In this document: positions 1-5,967 of the stretch, one piece after another
Layout of the letters: each line of letters opens with the position of its first letter
Position numbering within the stretch: position 1 is the stretch's first letter
From: an uncultured Prevotellaceae bacterium
GTDB lineage: Bacteria > Bacteroidota > Bacteroidia > Bacteroidales > Bacteroidaceae
DNA: 7,507 bases
Reading direction: 5' to 3'
NCBI GenBank assembly: GCA_946406585.1
Contig: CAMJLI010000093.1
Coordinates: 1-7,507, forward strand
The notes under the pieces: model-generated
Seen by the model: the letters and a program-made list of their open reading frames with translations, nothing else
What the model was told of the DNA's origin: nothing
Databases searched by the model: none
Program-made: the position numbers and the translations under genes

Positions 1-526
1 CCGTGAGCCAAGTGTCTTGGAAAGAGAGCAGGCCACACCGATTGAGAACAACGCGATCATTGGCTGTGTAAAGTGCAAGGGCTTGCGGTCCGTCGAGTTG
101 CTCATGCCCATATGAATTGATGAAATCGATACCCTCAAAATAGAGATCAGTGGCAAAAGCAGTGACCGTGGCACCTTGTTCGACTTTCACCCCTGTAGGT
201 CCTCCACACAACCGATTGAAGCTGATTTGTGTTTTTCCTCTACCTTCACCTATCAAGCATAGACATGGTTTCTCGGCAGGTATTTCAACATGTTCCACAT
301 AAAGTCCCTTCTTGATGAGGATGCGCCAGGGCTGGTCGCGGTACTCGGGTGCTGCGTCTACAGCCTCCTGTATGGTCTGGAAATCGCCTGTTCCATCTTT
401 AGCTACAACAGCGTGATACACCTGGCCATCATGTATATGTTTGCTTTTTGCTTCAGCACAAATTGCACAAAGCGACACTAAAGCACAGAGTGATGCCATC
501 CTGATTGTTCGCATGATTGTTTTCAT
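1..526 (-). CDS. Secreted pectin methylesterase (CE8), N-terminal part, cut by the window edge
   Basis: The minus strand reads open from ATG at 526 to the left edge, giving 175 codons without a stop. Residues 1-26 form a signal peptide (basic start, hydrophobic core SLCALVSLCAIC, likely cleavage after AEA). The mature part begins like pectinesterase: VAKDGTGDFQTIQEAVDAAP (residues 41-60), then GLYVE at 74-78 (the family's GxYxE motif), GPQALAL at 146-152 and LLSFQDTW at 166-173. By family knowledge, Q148, Q170 and D171 match the two transition-state glutamines and the catalytic acid/base Asp of the right-handed beta-helix esterases. The nucleophile Asp and the Arg lie beyond the edge. The enzyme hydrolyses methyl esters of homogalacturonan, in the periplasm or outside the cell. 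ATG at 526 was chosen as the first in-frame start; M5 or M10 would also leave a signal peptide. There is no Shine-Dalgarno sequence. The gene is divergent from the GH3 gene. The family is clear; whether the gene is intact cannot be seen. Confidence 0.93.
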   Translation of the reverse strand, partial: MKTIMRTIRMASLCALVSLCAICAEAKSKHIHDGQVYHAVVAKDGTGDFQTIQEAVDAAPEYRDQPWRILIKKGLYVEHVEIPAEKPCLCLIGEGRGKTQISFNRLCGGPTGVKVEQGATVTAFATDLYFEGIDFINSYGHEQLDGPQALALYTANDRVVLNRCGLLSFQDTWLT

Positions 527-538
527 AAGTCGGAGAGA

Positions 539-694
539 TTAAAGATTGATGATTTTTATTACTGAGCCATCTTCATGTTTGATGATATTCAGTCCGCTAG
601 TAGGGGTGTTGCGGCGTTTCCCATCCATTCCATAAAGGGCAGTCCGTGAAGGCAAACTTTTGTTACCAAGATGAAAAATGCTCGTCTCATCTTT
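539..694 (-). pseudogene. Relic of a secreted protein's C-terminal tail, lacking the rest of its gene
   Basis: A minus-strand reading frame, open from 727 and ending at TAA (541-539), has no usable start before an internal ATG at 628. Its last 35 residues include ALYGMDGKRRN followed by SGLNIIKHEDGSVIKIINL. This resembles the C-terminal tail common on Prevotella and other Bacteroidales secreted enzymes (a 'YxxDGR/GxR...KGLNIIRxxDGTVKKV' pattern, related to type IX-type sorting tails). The stop lies 12 bp before the pectinesterase start, the spacing of two operon genes. My inference is that a gene for a secreted protein once preceded the esterase and most of it was deleted. The upstream part of the frame (codons 1 to about 12) is AT-rich and may not be coding. 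A small translated ORF (29 codons from 628) cannot be excluded. The tail resemblance is fairly sure; the history is not. Confidence 0.6.
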
Positions 695-713
695 ATTAAT
701 TATTTTTTGATTG

Positions 714-721
714 CAAAGATA
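714..721 (-). promoter_or_regulatory. Candidate -7 promoter element for the pectinesterase gene
   Basis: Read on the minus strand this is TATCTTTG, a perfect match to the Bacteroidetes -7 consensus TAnnTTTG. I see no TTTG/TTG -33 element at the usual distance upstream, so the promoter is half-supported. Transcription would begin near 707 and give a leader of about 180 nt containing the tail relic. Confidence 0.4.
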
Positions 722-799
722 TTCCTTTTATAACTATCTGGTGTGAATTAATATCTTATTCATGTGGAAAAAACACTTGATGGATTTCTGTCACCATTC

Positions 800-828
800 T
801 TGCGCCAATATTTACCCATTTACTTTTG
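800..828 (+). promoter_or_regulatory. Candidate Bacteroidetes-type promoter for the GH3 gene
   Basis: TACTTTTG at 821-828 fits TAnnTTTG, and a TTG lies at 800-802, 18 bp upstream, close to the spacing known for the -33 element. A start near 835 would give a leader of about 140 nt before the ATG at 976, long enough to hold the palindrome and hairpin found at 883-943. It is the better of two candidates, because it has both boxes. Confidence 0.45.
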
Positions 829-838
829 GGTATTCCTA

Positions 839-846
839 TAGATTTG
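839..846 (+). promoter_or_regulatory. Second TAnnTTTG box upstream of the GH3 gene
   Basis: TAGATTTG matches TAnnTTTG exactly but has no clear -33 partner; the nearest TTTG (825-828) is too close. It could be an alternative start for the GH3 transcript or a chance match in AT-rich DNA. Confidence 0.25.
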
Positions 847-882
847 CAATCGAAAAGAAGAGTAAAGAGTTTTTTCATAAAG

Positions 883-895
883 GTTGATCATCAAC
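883..895 (+). repeat. 13-bp palindrome (GTTGAT-C-ATCAAC) in the GH3 leader
   Basis: Two perfect 6-bp inverted half-sites flank a single central C. In DNA this could be an operator. In RNA it could fold as a 5-bp stem with a 3-nt loop. It lies downstream of both candidate GH3 promoters and just before the T-tailed hairpin. No known regulator's site is recognised. Confidence 0.4.
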
Positions 896-905
896 ATCAG
901 AACAC

Positions 906-943
906 AGCCTCGGAAGTCTGAGAAGATAGGCTCGAGGCTTTTT
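906..943 (+). terminator. Terminator-like or attenuator-like hairpin in the GH3 leader
   Basis: AGCCTCG (906-912) pairs perfectly with CGAGGCT (933-939) around a 20-nt loop, and the second arm runs straight into a T-tract (939-943). This is the layout of an intrinsic terminator on the plus strand. It lies 32 bp before the GH3 start, not after a gene. A second, mutually exclusive stem, CTCGG (909-913) with CTGAG (918-922) including one G-U pair, would disrupt it. The role could be attenuation, the end of a short leader RNA, or none. The stem is seen directly; function is inferred. Confidence 0.4.
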
Positions 944-975
944 CATAGCAAAACAAGCAAATCCATCATATTGAC

Positions 976-3198
976 ATGAAAAGAAACATTATTATTACTG
1001 CAATCATTTTCTTTTGTGCGATTGACACAAGCGCACAGAGGCTCCCCTACCAGAATACTGATCTGACAGCAGACCAGCGTGCTGAGGACTTGTTGGGTCG
1101 CCTCACTCTTGATGAGAAGGCTTCACTGATGATGAATGACTCACCAGCTATCCCAAGACTTGGCATACCTGCTTTCAACTGGTGGAGCGAAGCATTGCAC
1201 GGTGTTGGAAGAAACGGCATTGCAACCGTTTTCCCGTCGTGTATCGGGATGTCGTGTTCATTCGACGACGACTTGATATCACGAGTCTTCACCGCCATTT
1301 CTGATGAGGCCCGAGCCAAAAACACTCTGGCCAAACAAGATAACAATGTGGGTAAATACCGCTGTTTGTCATTTTGGACTCCCAACATCAACATTTTCCG
1401 TGATCCCCGATGGGGACGTGGGCAAGAGACTTATGGAGAGGATCCGTTTATGAATGGGCAAATGGGGCTGCAAGTGGTCAGAGCCCTTCAGGGTGAAGGC
1501 CACGGACGGTATCTGAAACTGCTCGCTTGTGCCAAGCACTTCGCCGTTCATAGCGGTCCGGAAAAACTGCGGCATAGTTTCAATGTTGAAAACTTGCCTG
1601 CGAGAGACTTGTGGGAGACCTATCTCCCCGCCTTCAAAACGTTGGTCGAGAAAGGCAATGTCAGACAAGTGATGTGTGCTTACCAACGATTCGAGGGCGA
1701 CCCCTGTTGCGGCTCTACGCGCTTGCTTCAGCACATTCTGCGCGATGAATGGAAGTTCAAGGGGCTCGTGGTTAGTGACTGTGGAGCCATCAATGACTTT
1801 TGGCAACCCAACCGGCATGGTGTGTCGGCCGACTCGGCATCGGCCACGGCAAAAGCCGTCATGAGCGGCACAGATGTGGAATGTGGGAGCATCTACAGAA
1901 GCCTGCCTAAGGCAGTAAGGCGTGGAGATCTCAGCGAGCATGACGTAGATATCTGCGTGAAGCGTATTTTGAAAGGTCGTTTCGAATTGGGCGACTTCGA
2001 CCCCGACTCGTTGGTGGAATGGACAAAAATCCCTATAAGTGTTATAGCTTCAGACCAGCACAAACAATTGGCACTTGAAATGGCACGCGAGCAGATGGTG
2101 CTATTGAAAAACAATGGTATCCTGCCACTTCCCAAGACATCTGAAGGCCTCATGGTGATGGGTCCCAATGCTGCCGATTCCACCATGCTATGGGGTATCT
2201 ATTTCGGCAAGCCCTCACACACTGTGACACCTCTTGAGGGCATCACATCAAAGATTGGCGCAGTGAAATATGAGAAGACATGCGACATAACAAGCCTCAC
2301 TGTCAGCAGCAAAGTGATCGGCAAAAGCAAGGAGGCCGCCGACGGCAGCACCACTCTGCAAATGGAAGCAGGCCAAGAACGAACCTATACCTTGGACGAG
2401 ATACGGAAGATGGCCGCAGATGCCAAGACCATCATTTTCGTAGGAGGCATCTCGCCTAATCTGGAAAAGGAGCAAGCCAGGGTGAAAGAACCCGGATTTG
2501 ACAACGGCGACCGTACATCTATCGAACTACCACAGGTTCAGCGTGACATCCTCAAGGCATTGCACGAAGACGGCAAACGTATCGTCTTTGTCAATTGCTC
2601 TGGAAGTGCCGTGGGACTTGTGGCTGAAGCTCAGGAAACATGTGATGCCATTGTGCAGGCATGGTATGCCGGTGAGCAAGGAGGCAATGCATTGGCTGAC
2701 GTGCTCTTCGGAGACTACAATCCATCGGGCAAGCTGACTGTCACATTCTATAAGGACGACTCGCAACTTCCTTCTTTTGACGACTACCGCATGGCCAACC
2801 GTACCTACCGCTACTTCCAAGGTGAGCCACTCTATCCATTTGGCTATGGGATGAGTTATACTACTTACCAATACGGGAAACCCTCATACCATGACGGGAA
2901 AGTGTATGTCTCTATCACCAACAAAGGTGAAATGGATGGAACAGAAATAGTGCAAGTATATCTGCGCCGCCCCTCAGATGTATCAGGTCCGAAAAAAAGT
3001 CTTCGAGGCTATGCCAGAGTCAGCCTGAAAGCAGGAGAAACGCGTGAGGTGGAAATCGATTTTCCTCGTGAACGATTCGAGACATGGGATGAACAGACCA
3101 ACACGATGAGAATCATACCCGACAGCTATGAGATCAAGGTCGGTCCGTCAAGCGAAGAATCGACATTGCAGTCGATAAATGTCACTTTGGCTCCATGA
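976..3198 (+). CDS. Secreted GH3 family beta-xylosidase-type glycoside hydrolase
   Basis: This is a complete 740-residue protein. Residues 1-20 form a signal peptide (cleavage after TSA, before QR), so it acts in the periplasm or outside. The GH3 N-terminal barrel covers roughly residues 25-335. It shows FNWWSEALHGV (68-77), typical of the xylosidase/arabinosidase branch, FRDPRWGRGQETYGEDP (141-157), CAKHFAVHSGPE (185-196) and LVVSDCGAI (264-272), in which D268 is the expected nucleophile. The GH3 C-terminal alpha/beta domain spans about 365-625 and includes GGISPNLEKE (490-499). E497 is the likely acid/base by analogy with family members. A fibronectin-III-like domain follows (about 640-735). 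No PA14 insert is visible and no catalytic motif is missing. The enzyme should release terminal beta-linked xylose from oligosaccharides; glucosidase or arabinosidase activity cannot be excluded. ATG at 976 is the only start that includes the signal peptide; there is no Shine-Dalgarno sequence. The gene is divergent from the pectinesterase and followed by a separate operon. Confidence 0.93.
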   Translation: MKRNIIITAIIFFCAIDTSAQRLPYQNTDLTADQRAEDLLGRLTLDEKASLMMNDSPAIPRLGIPAFNWWSEALHGVGRNGIATVFPSCIGMSCSFDDDLISRVFTAISDEARAKNTLAKQDNNVGKYRCLSFWTPNINIFRDPRWGRGQETYGEDPFMNGQMGLQVVRALQGEGHGRYLKLLACAKHFAVHSGPEKLRHSFNVENLPARDLWETYLPAFKTLVEKGNVRQVMCAYQRFEGDPCCGSTRLLQHILRDEWKFKGLVVSDCGAINDFWQPNRHGVSADSASATAKAVMSGTDVECGSIYRSLPKAVRRGDLSEHDVDICVKRILKGRFELGDFDPDSLVEWTKIPISVIASDQHKQLALEMAREQMVLLKNNGILPLPKTSEGLMVMGPNAADSTMLWGIYFGKPSHTVTPLEGITSKIGAVKYEKTCDITSLTVSSKVIGKSKEAADGSTTLQMEAGQERTYTLDEIRKMAADAKTIIFVGGISPNLEKEQARVKEPGFDNGDRTSIELPQVQRDILKALHEDGKRIVFVNCSGSAVGLVAEAQETCDAIVQAWYAGEQGGNALADVLFGDYNPSGKLTVTFYKDDSQLPSFDDYRMANRTYRYFQGEPLYPFGYGMSYTTYQYGKPSYHDGKVYVSITNKGEMDGTEIVQVYLRRPSDVSGPKKSLRGYARVSLKAGETREVEIDFPRERFETWDEQTNTMRIIPDSYEIKVGPSSEESTLQSINVTLAP

Positions 3199-3251
3199 GA
3201 GCATCCGACCTTGGATGTGGAATAATTGCCGCAAATAGTATAAAATATGCC

Positions 3252-3287
3252 GCCACTGCAGCAAATGAACATTTGATGGCAATTTTT
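3252..3287 (+). terminator. Weak nested dyad with T-tract after the GH3 gene
   Basis: GCCA (3252-3255) and TGGC (3277-3280) enclose a perfect inverted repeat, CAAATG (3262-3267) and CATTTG (3270-3275) around AA, and AATTTTT follows (3281-3287). A wider pair, AATTGCC (3224-3230) with GGCAATT (3278-3284), uses the same right arm. This could terminate the GH3 transcript. The symmetric CAAATG-AA-CATTTG core could instead be an operator for the FAS1-susC operon, about 40 bp before its -7 box. The stems are short and AT-rich, so either reading is tentative. Confidence 0.35.
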
Positions 3288-3313
3288 ACACGCATAAAAC
3301 ATGTGTCAGTCAC

Positions 3314-3321
3314 TAAATTTG
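3314..3321 (+). promoter_or_regulatory. Candidate -7 promoter element for the FAS1-SusC operon
   Basis: TAAATTTG matches TAnnTTTG exactly and lies 31 bp before the FAS1 gene's ATG, so transcription would begin near 3328 with a short leader. There is no good -33 TTTG at the normal spacing, which would suit a promoter that needs an activator (inference). Confidence 0.45.
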
Positions 3322-3352
3322 CATAGCTAATCGCCTAAAAACTGAAACAAGC

Positions 3353-5941
3353 ATGAAAATGTTTATGAAGATTACTAACCTATGTCATTTGAGAGAAAAA
3401 GTCCTGTTGCTGATATTTCTGGCCGTAGGATGTATGATTGCCTCATGCGACAACAGCGACCTCGAGGGGCAACCCACCTGGCTTGGCAACTCTATCTATG
3501 AACGTCTGCATGAAGAAGGCAACTACCAAACCATTCTCCATCTAATCGATGATCTCAATTATGCATCGGTGATGAGTCAGACTGGTTCAAAAACACTTTT
3601 CGCAGCCGATGACGAGGCATTCAACCAATGGTTTCAAACCAACAATTGGGGTGTGCGCAACTACAGCCAACTCTCCACATCACAGAAAAAACTGCTTCTC
3701 AATTCGGCTATGATCAACAATGCTTATTTGGTGGAGCTGCTCTCAAATGTGGAAGCAGAACCTGACCCTTTGGATGGTAAGTGTATGCGACGTGAGTCGG
3801 CCGTCTCACCCTACGATTCTGTTGCCCGCTGGTTCCCGTCACAAATGCCCAAGACGAGATATTGGGATATCCACAGAGGCAAACCTCAAGGAATCGTATT
3901 GCTGAAAGACAACACCACTCAGCCCATGATCCATTTCCTGCCCCGGTTTATGACGCTTAACCACATTACCGATGACGACCTTCGTATTCTGACCAATGGT
4001 GCCAGTAATTCTATCAAAGACGCCTGGGTCAACGGACAAAAGATCGTGGAGCGCGATATCACCTGCAAAAATGGCTACATCCAGCGTATGGGGGGTGTGA
4101 TGACTTCCAGCGACAACATGGCTCAGATACTCCGCACTCACCCTCAGATGAGCCAGTGGAGCACCCTGATGGATCGGTTTTGCGCACCCTACTATAATGA
4201 GCAGGCCACCCAGCAATACAACAGGCTCTATGCCAATCAAGACTCCGTTTTCGTTTTGCGTTACTTCAGTTCACAAAATAAGCAGGAGTTGGATGTGACT
4301 CCAGACAAGAACGCCGTTGAAGCCATGCTTTCCTTTGATCCTGGATGGAACCAATATATGTACACCAACACTTCTGGCAAGGATTTGCATTATGACTGTG
4401 GTGCATTGCTTGTACCTACCAATCGGGCACTTGATGAATGGTGGAACCACGATGGACTGGCCTTGCAAGACCAATACAAGACATGGGAACAAGTGCCAGA
4501 CAAGGTGCTTGTTGAATTACTCAATGTCAACATGATACCAGAGTTCACAAACACTGTACCTTCCAAATTCAATAATATAGTCAATGATGCCAAGGTGGAA
4601 ATGGGTGTAAAAATCTCTGACATCGACTCTTGCTTTATGGGATGCAACGGAGTGGTTTATCTCACCAACAAGGTCTTTGCTCCGGCCACCTATTCCTCTG
4701 TGGCTTTCCCCGCTCTTGTCCACACCGAGACGATGAACATCATCTACTGGGGCATCGACAAATTGGGGTTCAAGCCATATCTCAATTCCATGGACTCTTA
4801 CTACAGTTTCTTCGTGCCAACCAACCAAGGCATGATGCACTACATCGACCCATGCTCATTGGGGTCGACACAGACTGTCTTATATGAGTTCTATTACAAC
4901 AGCGACCGAAAAACAGTAGGAGCCCACCGCTATCGTTATGATCTAACAAATAACACTGTGGGTGAAAAACTGAGCGACGCCACCTCTTCTCAAGTAGAGA
5001 ACCGGCTGACAGACATCCTGGACAACCTGATAGTGGTGGGCAACGTAGAGGACGGCAACACTTACTATCGCACCAAGGGAGGTGCTACTATCCGCGTAGA
5101 GAATGCCGGACATGCCGGACAAATGACTGTGGCAAACAGTCTGCAAGTAGAACAAGACCGGCCTGCAACCGTCACTCAGATTTTTGATCAGACCAAGACA
5201 GGCAATGGCAAAGTGTATGTCATAGATAGCGAAGTGCCTTCTTCAGGAAGCAAGTCTGTCTATAAAACACTCAGCGAAAAACCTGAATTCTCGCGGTTCT
5301 TCGACCTGATACGCGGTGGCGATCCCGATTCGGCCCAGTACAACCTGATGACCACCATCATTGACGACAAATACTCATGTGTAGACTACAATATACGTCT
5401 TTTCGACAACTACCACTACACCATATGGGTGCCAACCAATGAGAGCCTTGATGCCCTGCATGCGGCAGGTCAGTTGCCTTATTGGTCAGACCTGGAGGCA
5501 CAAACCGATGAAGCGTGGGGCGGTGATCGCGATGCTGCCAAACTGATGAGATACCGCATCCGTCAGCGCATTCTCGATTTTCTGCGCTATCACATTCAAG
5601 ACTTCTCTGTATTTATGGGACAAGGCACGGTGAACGGACGTTATGAGACATCGAAACTGAATCCTGAGAATCGCAAATTTGTCTCTCTCAACATCGATGC
5701 CGACAATACACACATCAATGTGACAGATGCCTTGGGCAATCGCCGGAGAGTCGTGACCAAGAGCGGCCTTTACAACAATATGTGCCGTGAATATCTCTAC
5801 ACGAACAAAGACGCAGAGCAAGCCTCCAATGGCAACCTCTACAGTTCATCCTATGCGGTGGTACATCAGATAGACGGTCCGCTGTTTTACAGCACGAGTC
5901 AACTGACTCCGATGGACTGGACACCCGGAAGAAGGAATTAA
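3353..5941 (+). CDS. Multi-domain fasciclin (FAS1) lipoprotein upstream of SusC
   Basis: This is a complete 862-residue protein. A hydrophobic segment (VLLLIFLAVGCMIASC) ends in a lipobox with C32 as the likely lipidated cysteine, followed by DNSD, an acidic stretch compatible with export to the Bacteroidetes cell surface. About four FAS1-like units follow. Unit 1 (about 46-250) has SIYERLHEEG, then LIDDLNY and GSKTLFAADDEAF. Unit 2 (about 255-445) has GALLVPTNRALDEWW and CNGVVYLTNKVFAP. Unit 3 (about 448-627) has SFFVPTNQGM, then LTDILDNLIVVGNV and GKVYVIDSEV. Unit 4 (about 634-845) has SVYKTLSEKPEFSRFF and YTIWVPTNESLDAL. FAS1 domains are adhesion or binding modules; no enzyme motif is seen. 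The TAA lies 26 bp before the SusC gene, implying co-transcription and a role in substrate binding or with the transporter. The three close ATGs (3353, 3359, 3365) all keep the signal. Family assignment is firm for units 1, 3 and 4 and weaker for unit 2; the ligand is unknown. Confidence 0.88.
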   Translation: MKMFMKITNLCHLREKVLLLIFLAVGCMIASCDNSDLEGQPTWLGNSIYERLHEEGNYQTILHLIDDLNYASVMSQTGSKTLFAADDEAFNQWFQTNNWGVRNYSQLSTSQKKLLLNSAMINNAYLVELLSNVEAEPDPLDGKCMRRESAVSPYDSVARWFPSQMPKTRYWDIHRGKPQGIVLLKDNTTQPMIHFLPRFMTLNHITDDDLRILTNGASNSIKDAWVNGQKIVERDITCKNGYIQRMGGVMTSSDNMAQILRTHPQMSQWSTLMDRFCAPYYNEQATQQYNRLYANQDSVFVLRYFSSQNKQELDVTPDKNAVEAMLSFDPGWNQYMYTNTSGKDLHYDCGALLVPTNRALDEWWNHDGLALQDQYKTWEQVPDKVLVELLNVNMIPEFTNTVPSKFNNIVNDAKVEMGVKISDIDSCFMGCNGVVYLTNKVFAPATYSSVAFPALVHTETMNIIYWGIDKLGFKPYLNSMDSYYSFFVPTNQGMMHYIDPCSLGSTQTVLYEFYYNSDRKTVGAHRYRYDLTNNTVGEKLSDATSSQVENRLTDILDNLIVVGNVEDGNTYYRTKGGATIRVENAGHAGQMTVANSLQVEQDRPATVTQIFDQTKTGNGKVYVIDSEVPSSGSKSVYKTLSEKPEFSRFFDLIRGGDPDSAQYNLMTTIIDDKYSCVDYNIRLFDNYHYTIWVPTNESLDALHAAGQLPYWSDLEAQTDEAWGGDRDAAKLMRYRIRQRILDFLRYHIQDFSVFMGQGTVNGRYETSKLNPENRKFVSLNIDADNTHINVTDALGNRRRVVTKSGLYNNMCREYLYTNKDAEQASNGNLYSSSYAVVHQIDGPLFYSTSQLTPMDWTPGRRN

Positions 5942-5967
5942 AAAGGAATACATTATTTTGAATCTGA

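Larger units (their letters stand above)
527..975. other. Divergent intergenic region between the pectinesterase and GH3 genes
   Basis: This 449-bp stretch holds no intact gene. Its left third (539-694) is the tail relic described separately. From about 695 rightward it is AT-rich and looks like a control region. It carries a minus-strand TAnnTTTG box at 714-721, two plus-strand TAnnTTTG boxes at 821-828 and 839-846, a 13-bp palindrome at 883-895 and a T-tailed hairpin at 906-943. Both flanking genes are transcribed outward from it, so a shared regulator site is possible. I see no tRNA or recognised riboswitch. Confidence 0.7.

Noticed and set aside
290..481. Plus-strand 63-codon open frame at the left end
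   Set aside because: It lies wholly opposite the pectinesterase reading frame, whose protein matches a known family; this frame shows no recognisable domain.
539..628. 29-codon frame starting at an internal ATG, as a possible leader peptide for the pectinesterase
   Set aside because: Its sequence is the end of a longer tail-like frame, and residues before the ATG also fit the tail, so a gene relic is the simpler reading.
1369..1941. 190-codon minus-strand open frame inside the GH3 gene
   Set aside because: It is antisense to the conserved catalytic barrel, has no family resemblance, and is explained by codon bias of the true gene.
3202..3217. CATCC/GGATG hairpin just after the GH3 stop as a terminator
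   Set aside because: The stem is only 5 bp and no T-tract follows it.
5103..5120. Tandem 9-bp repeat (ATGCCGGAC twice) in the FAS1 gene
   Set aside because: It is two copies only, in frame, and encodes an ordinary Ala-Gly-His-Ala-Gly turn; no sign of a variable repeat tract.
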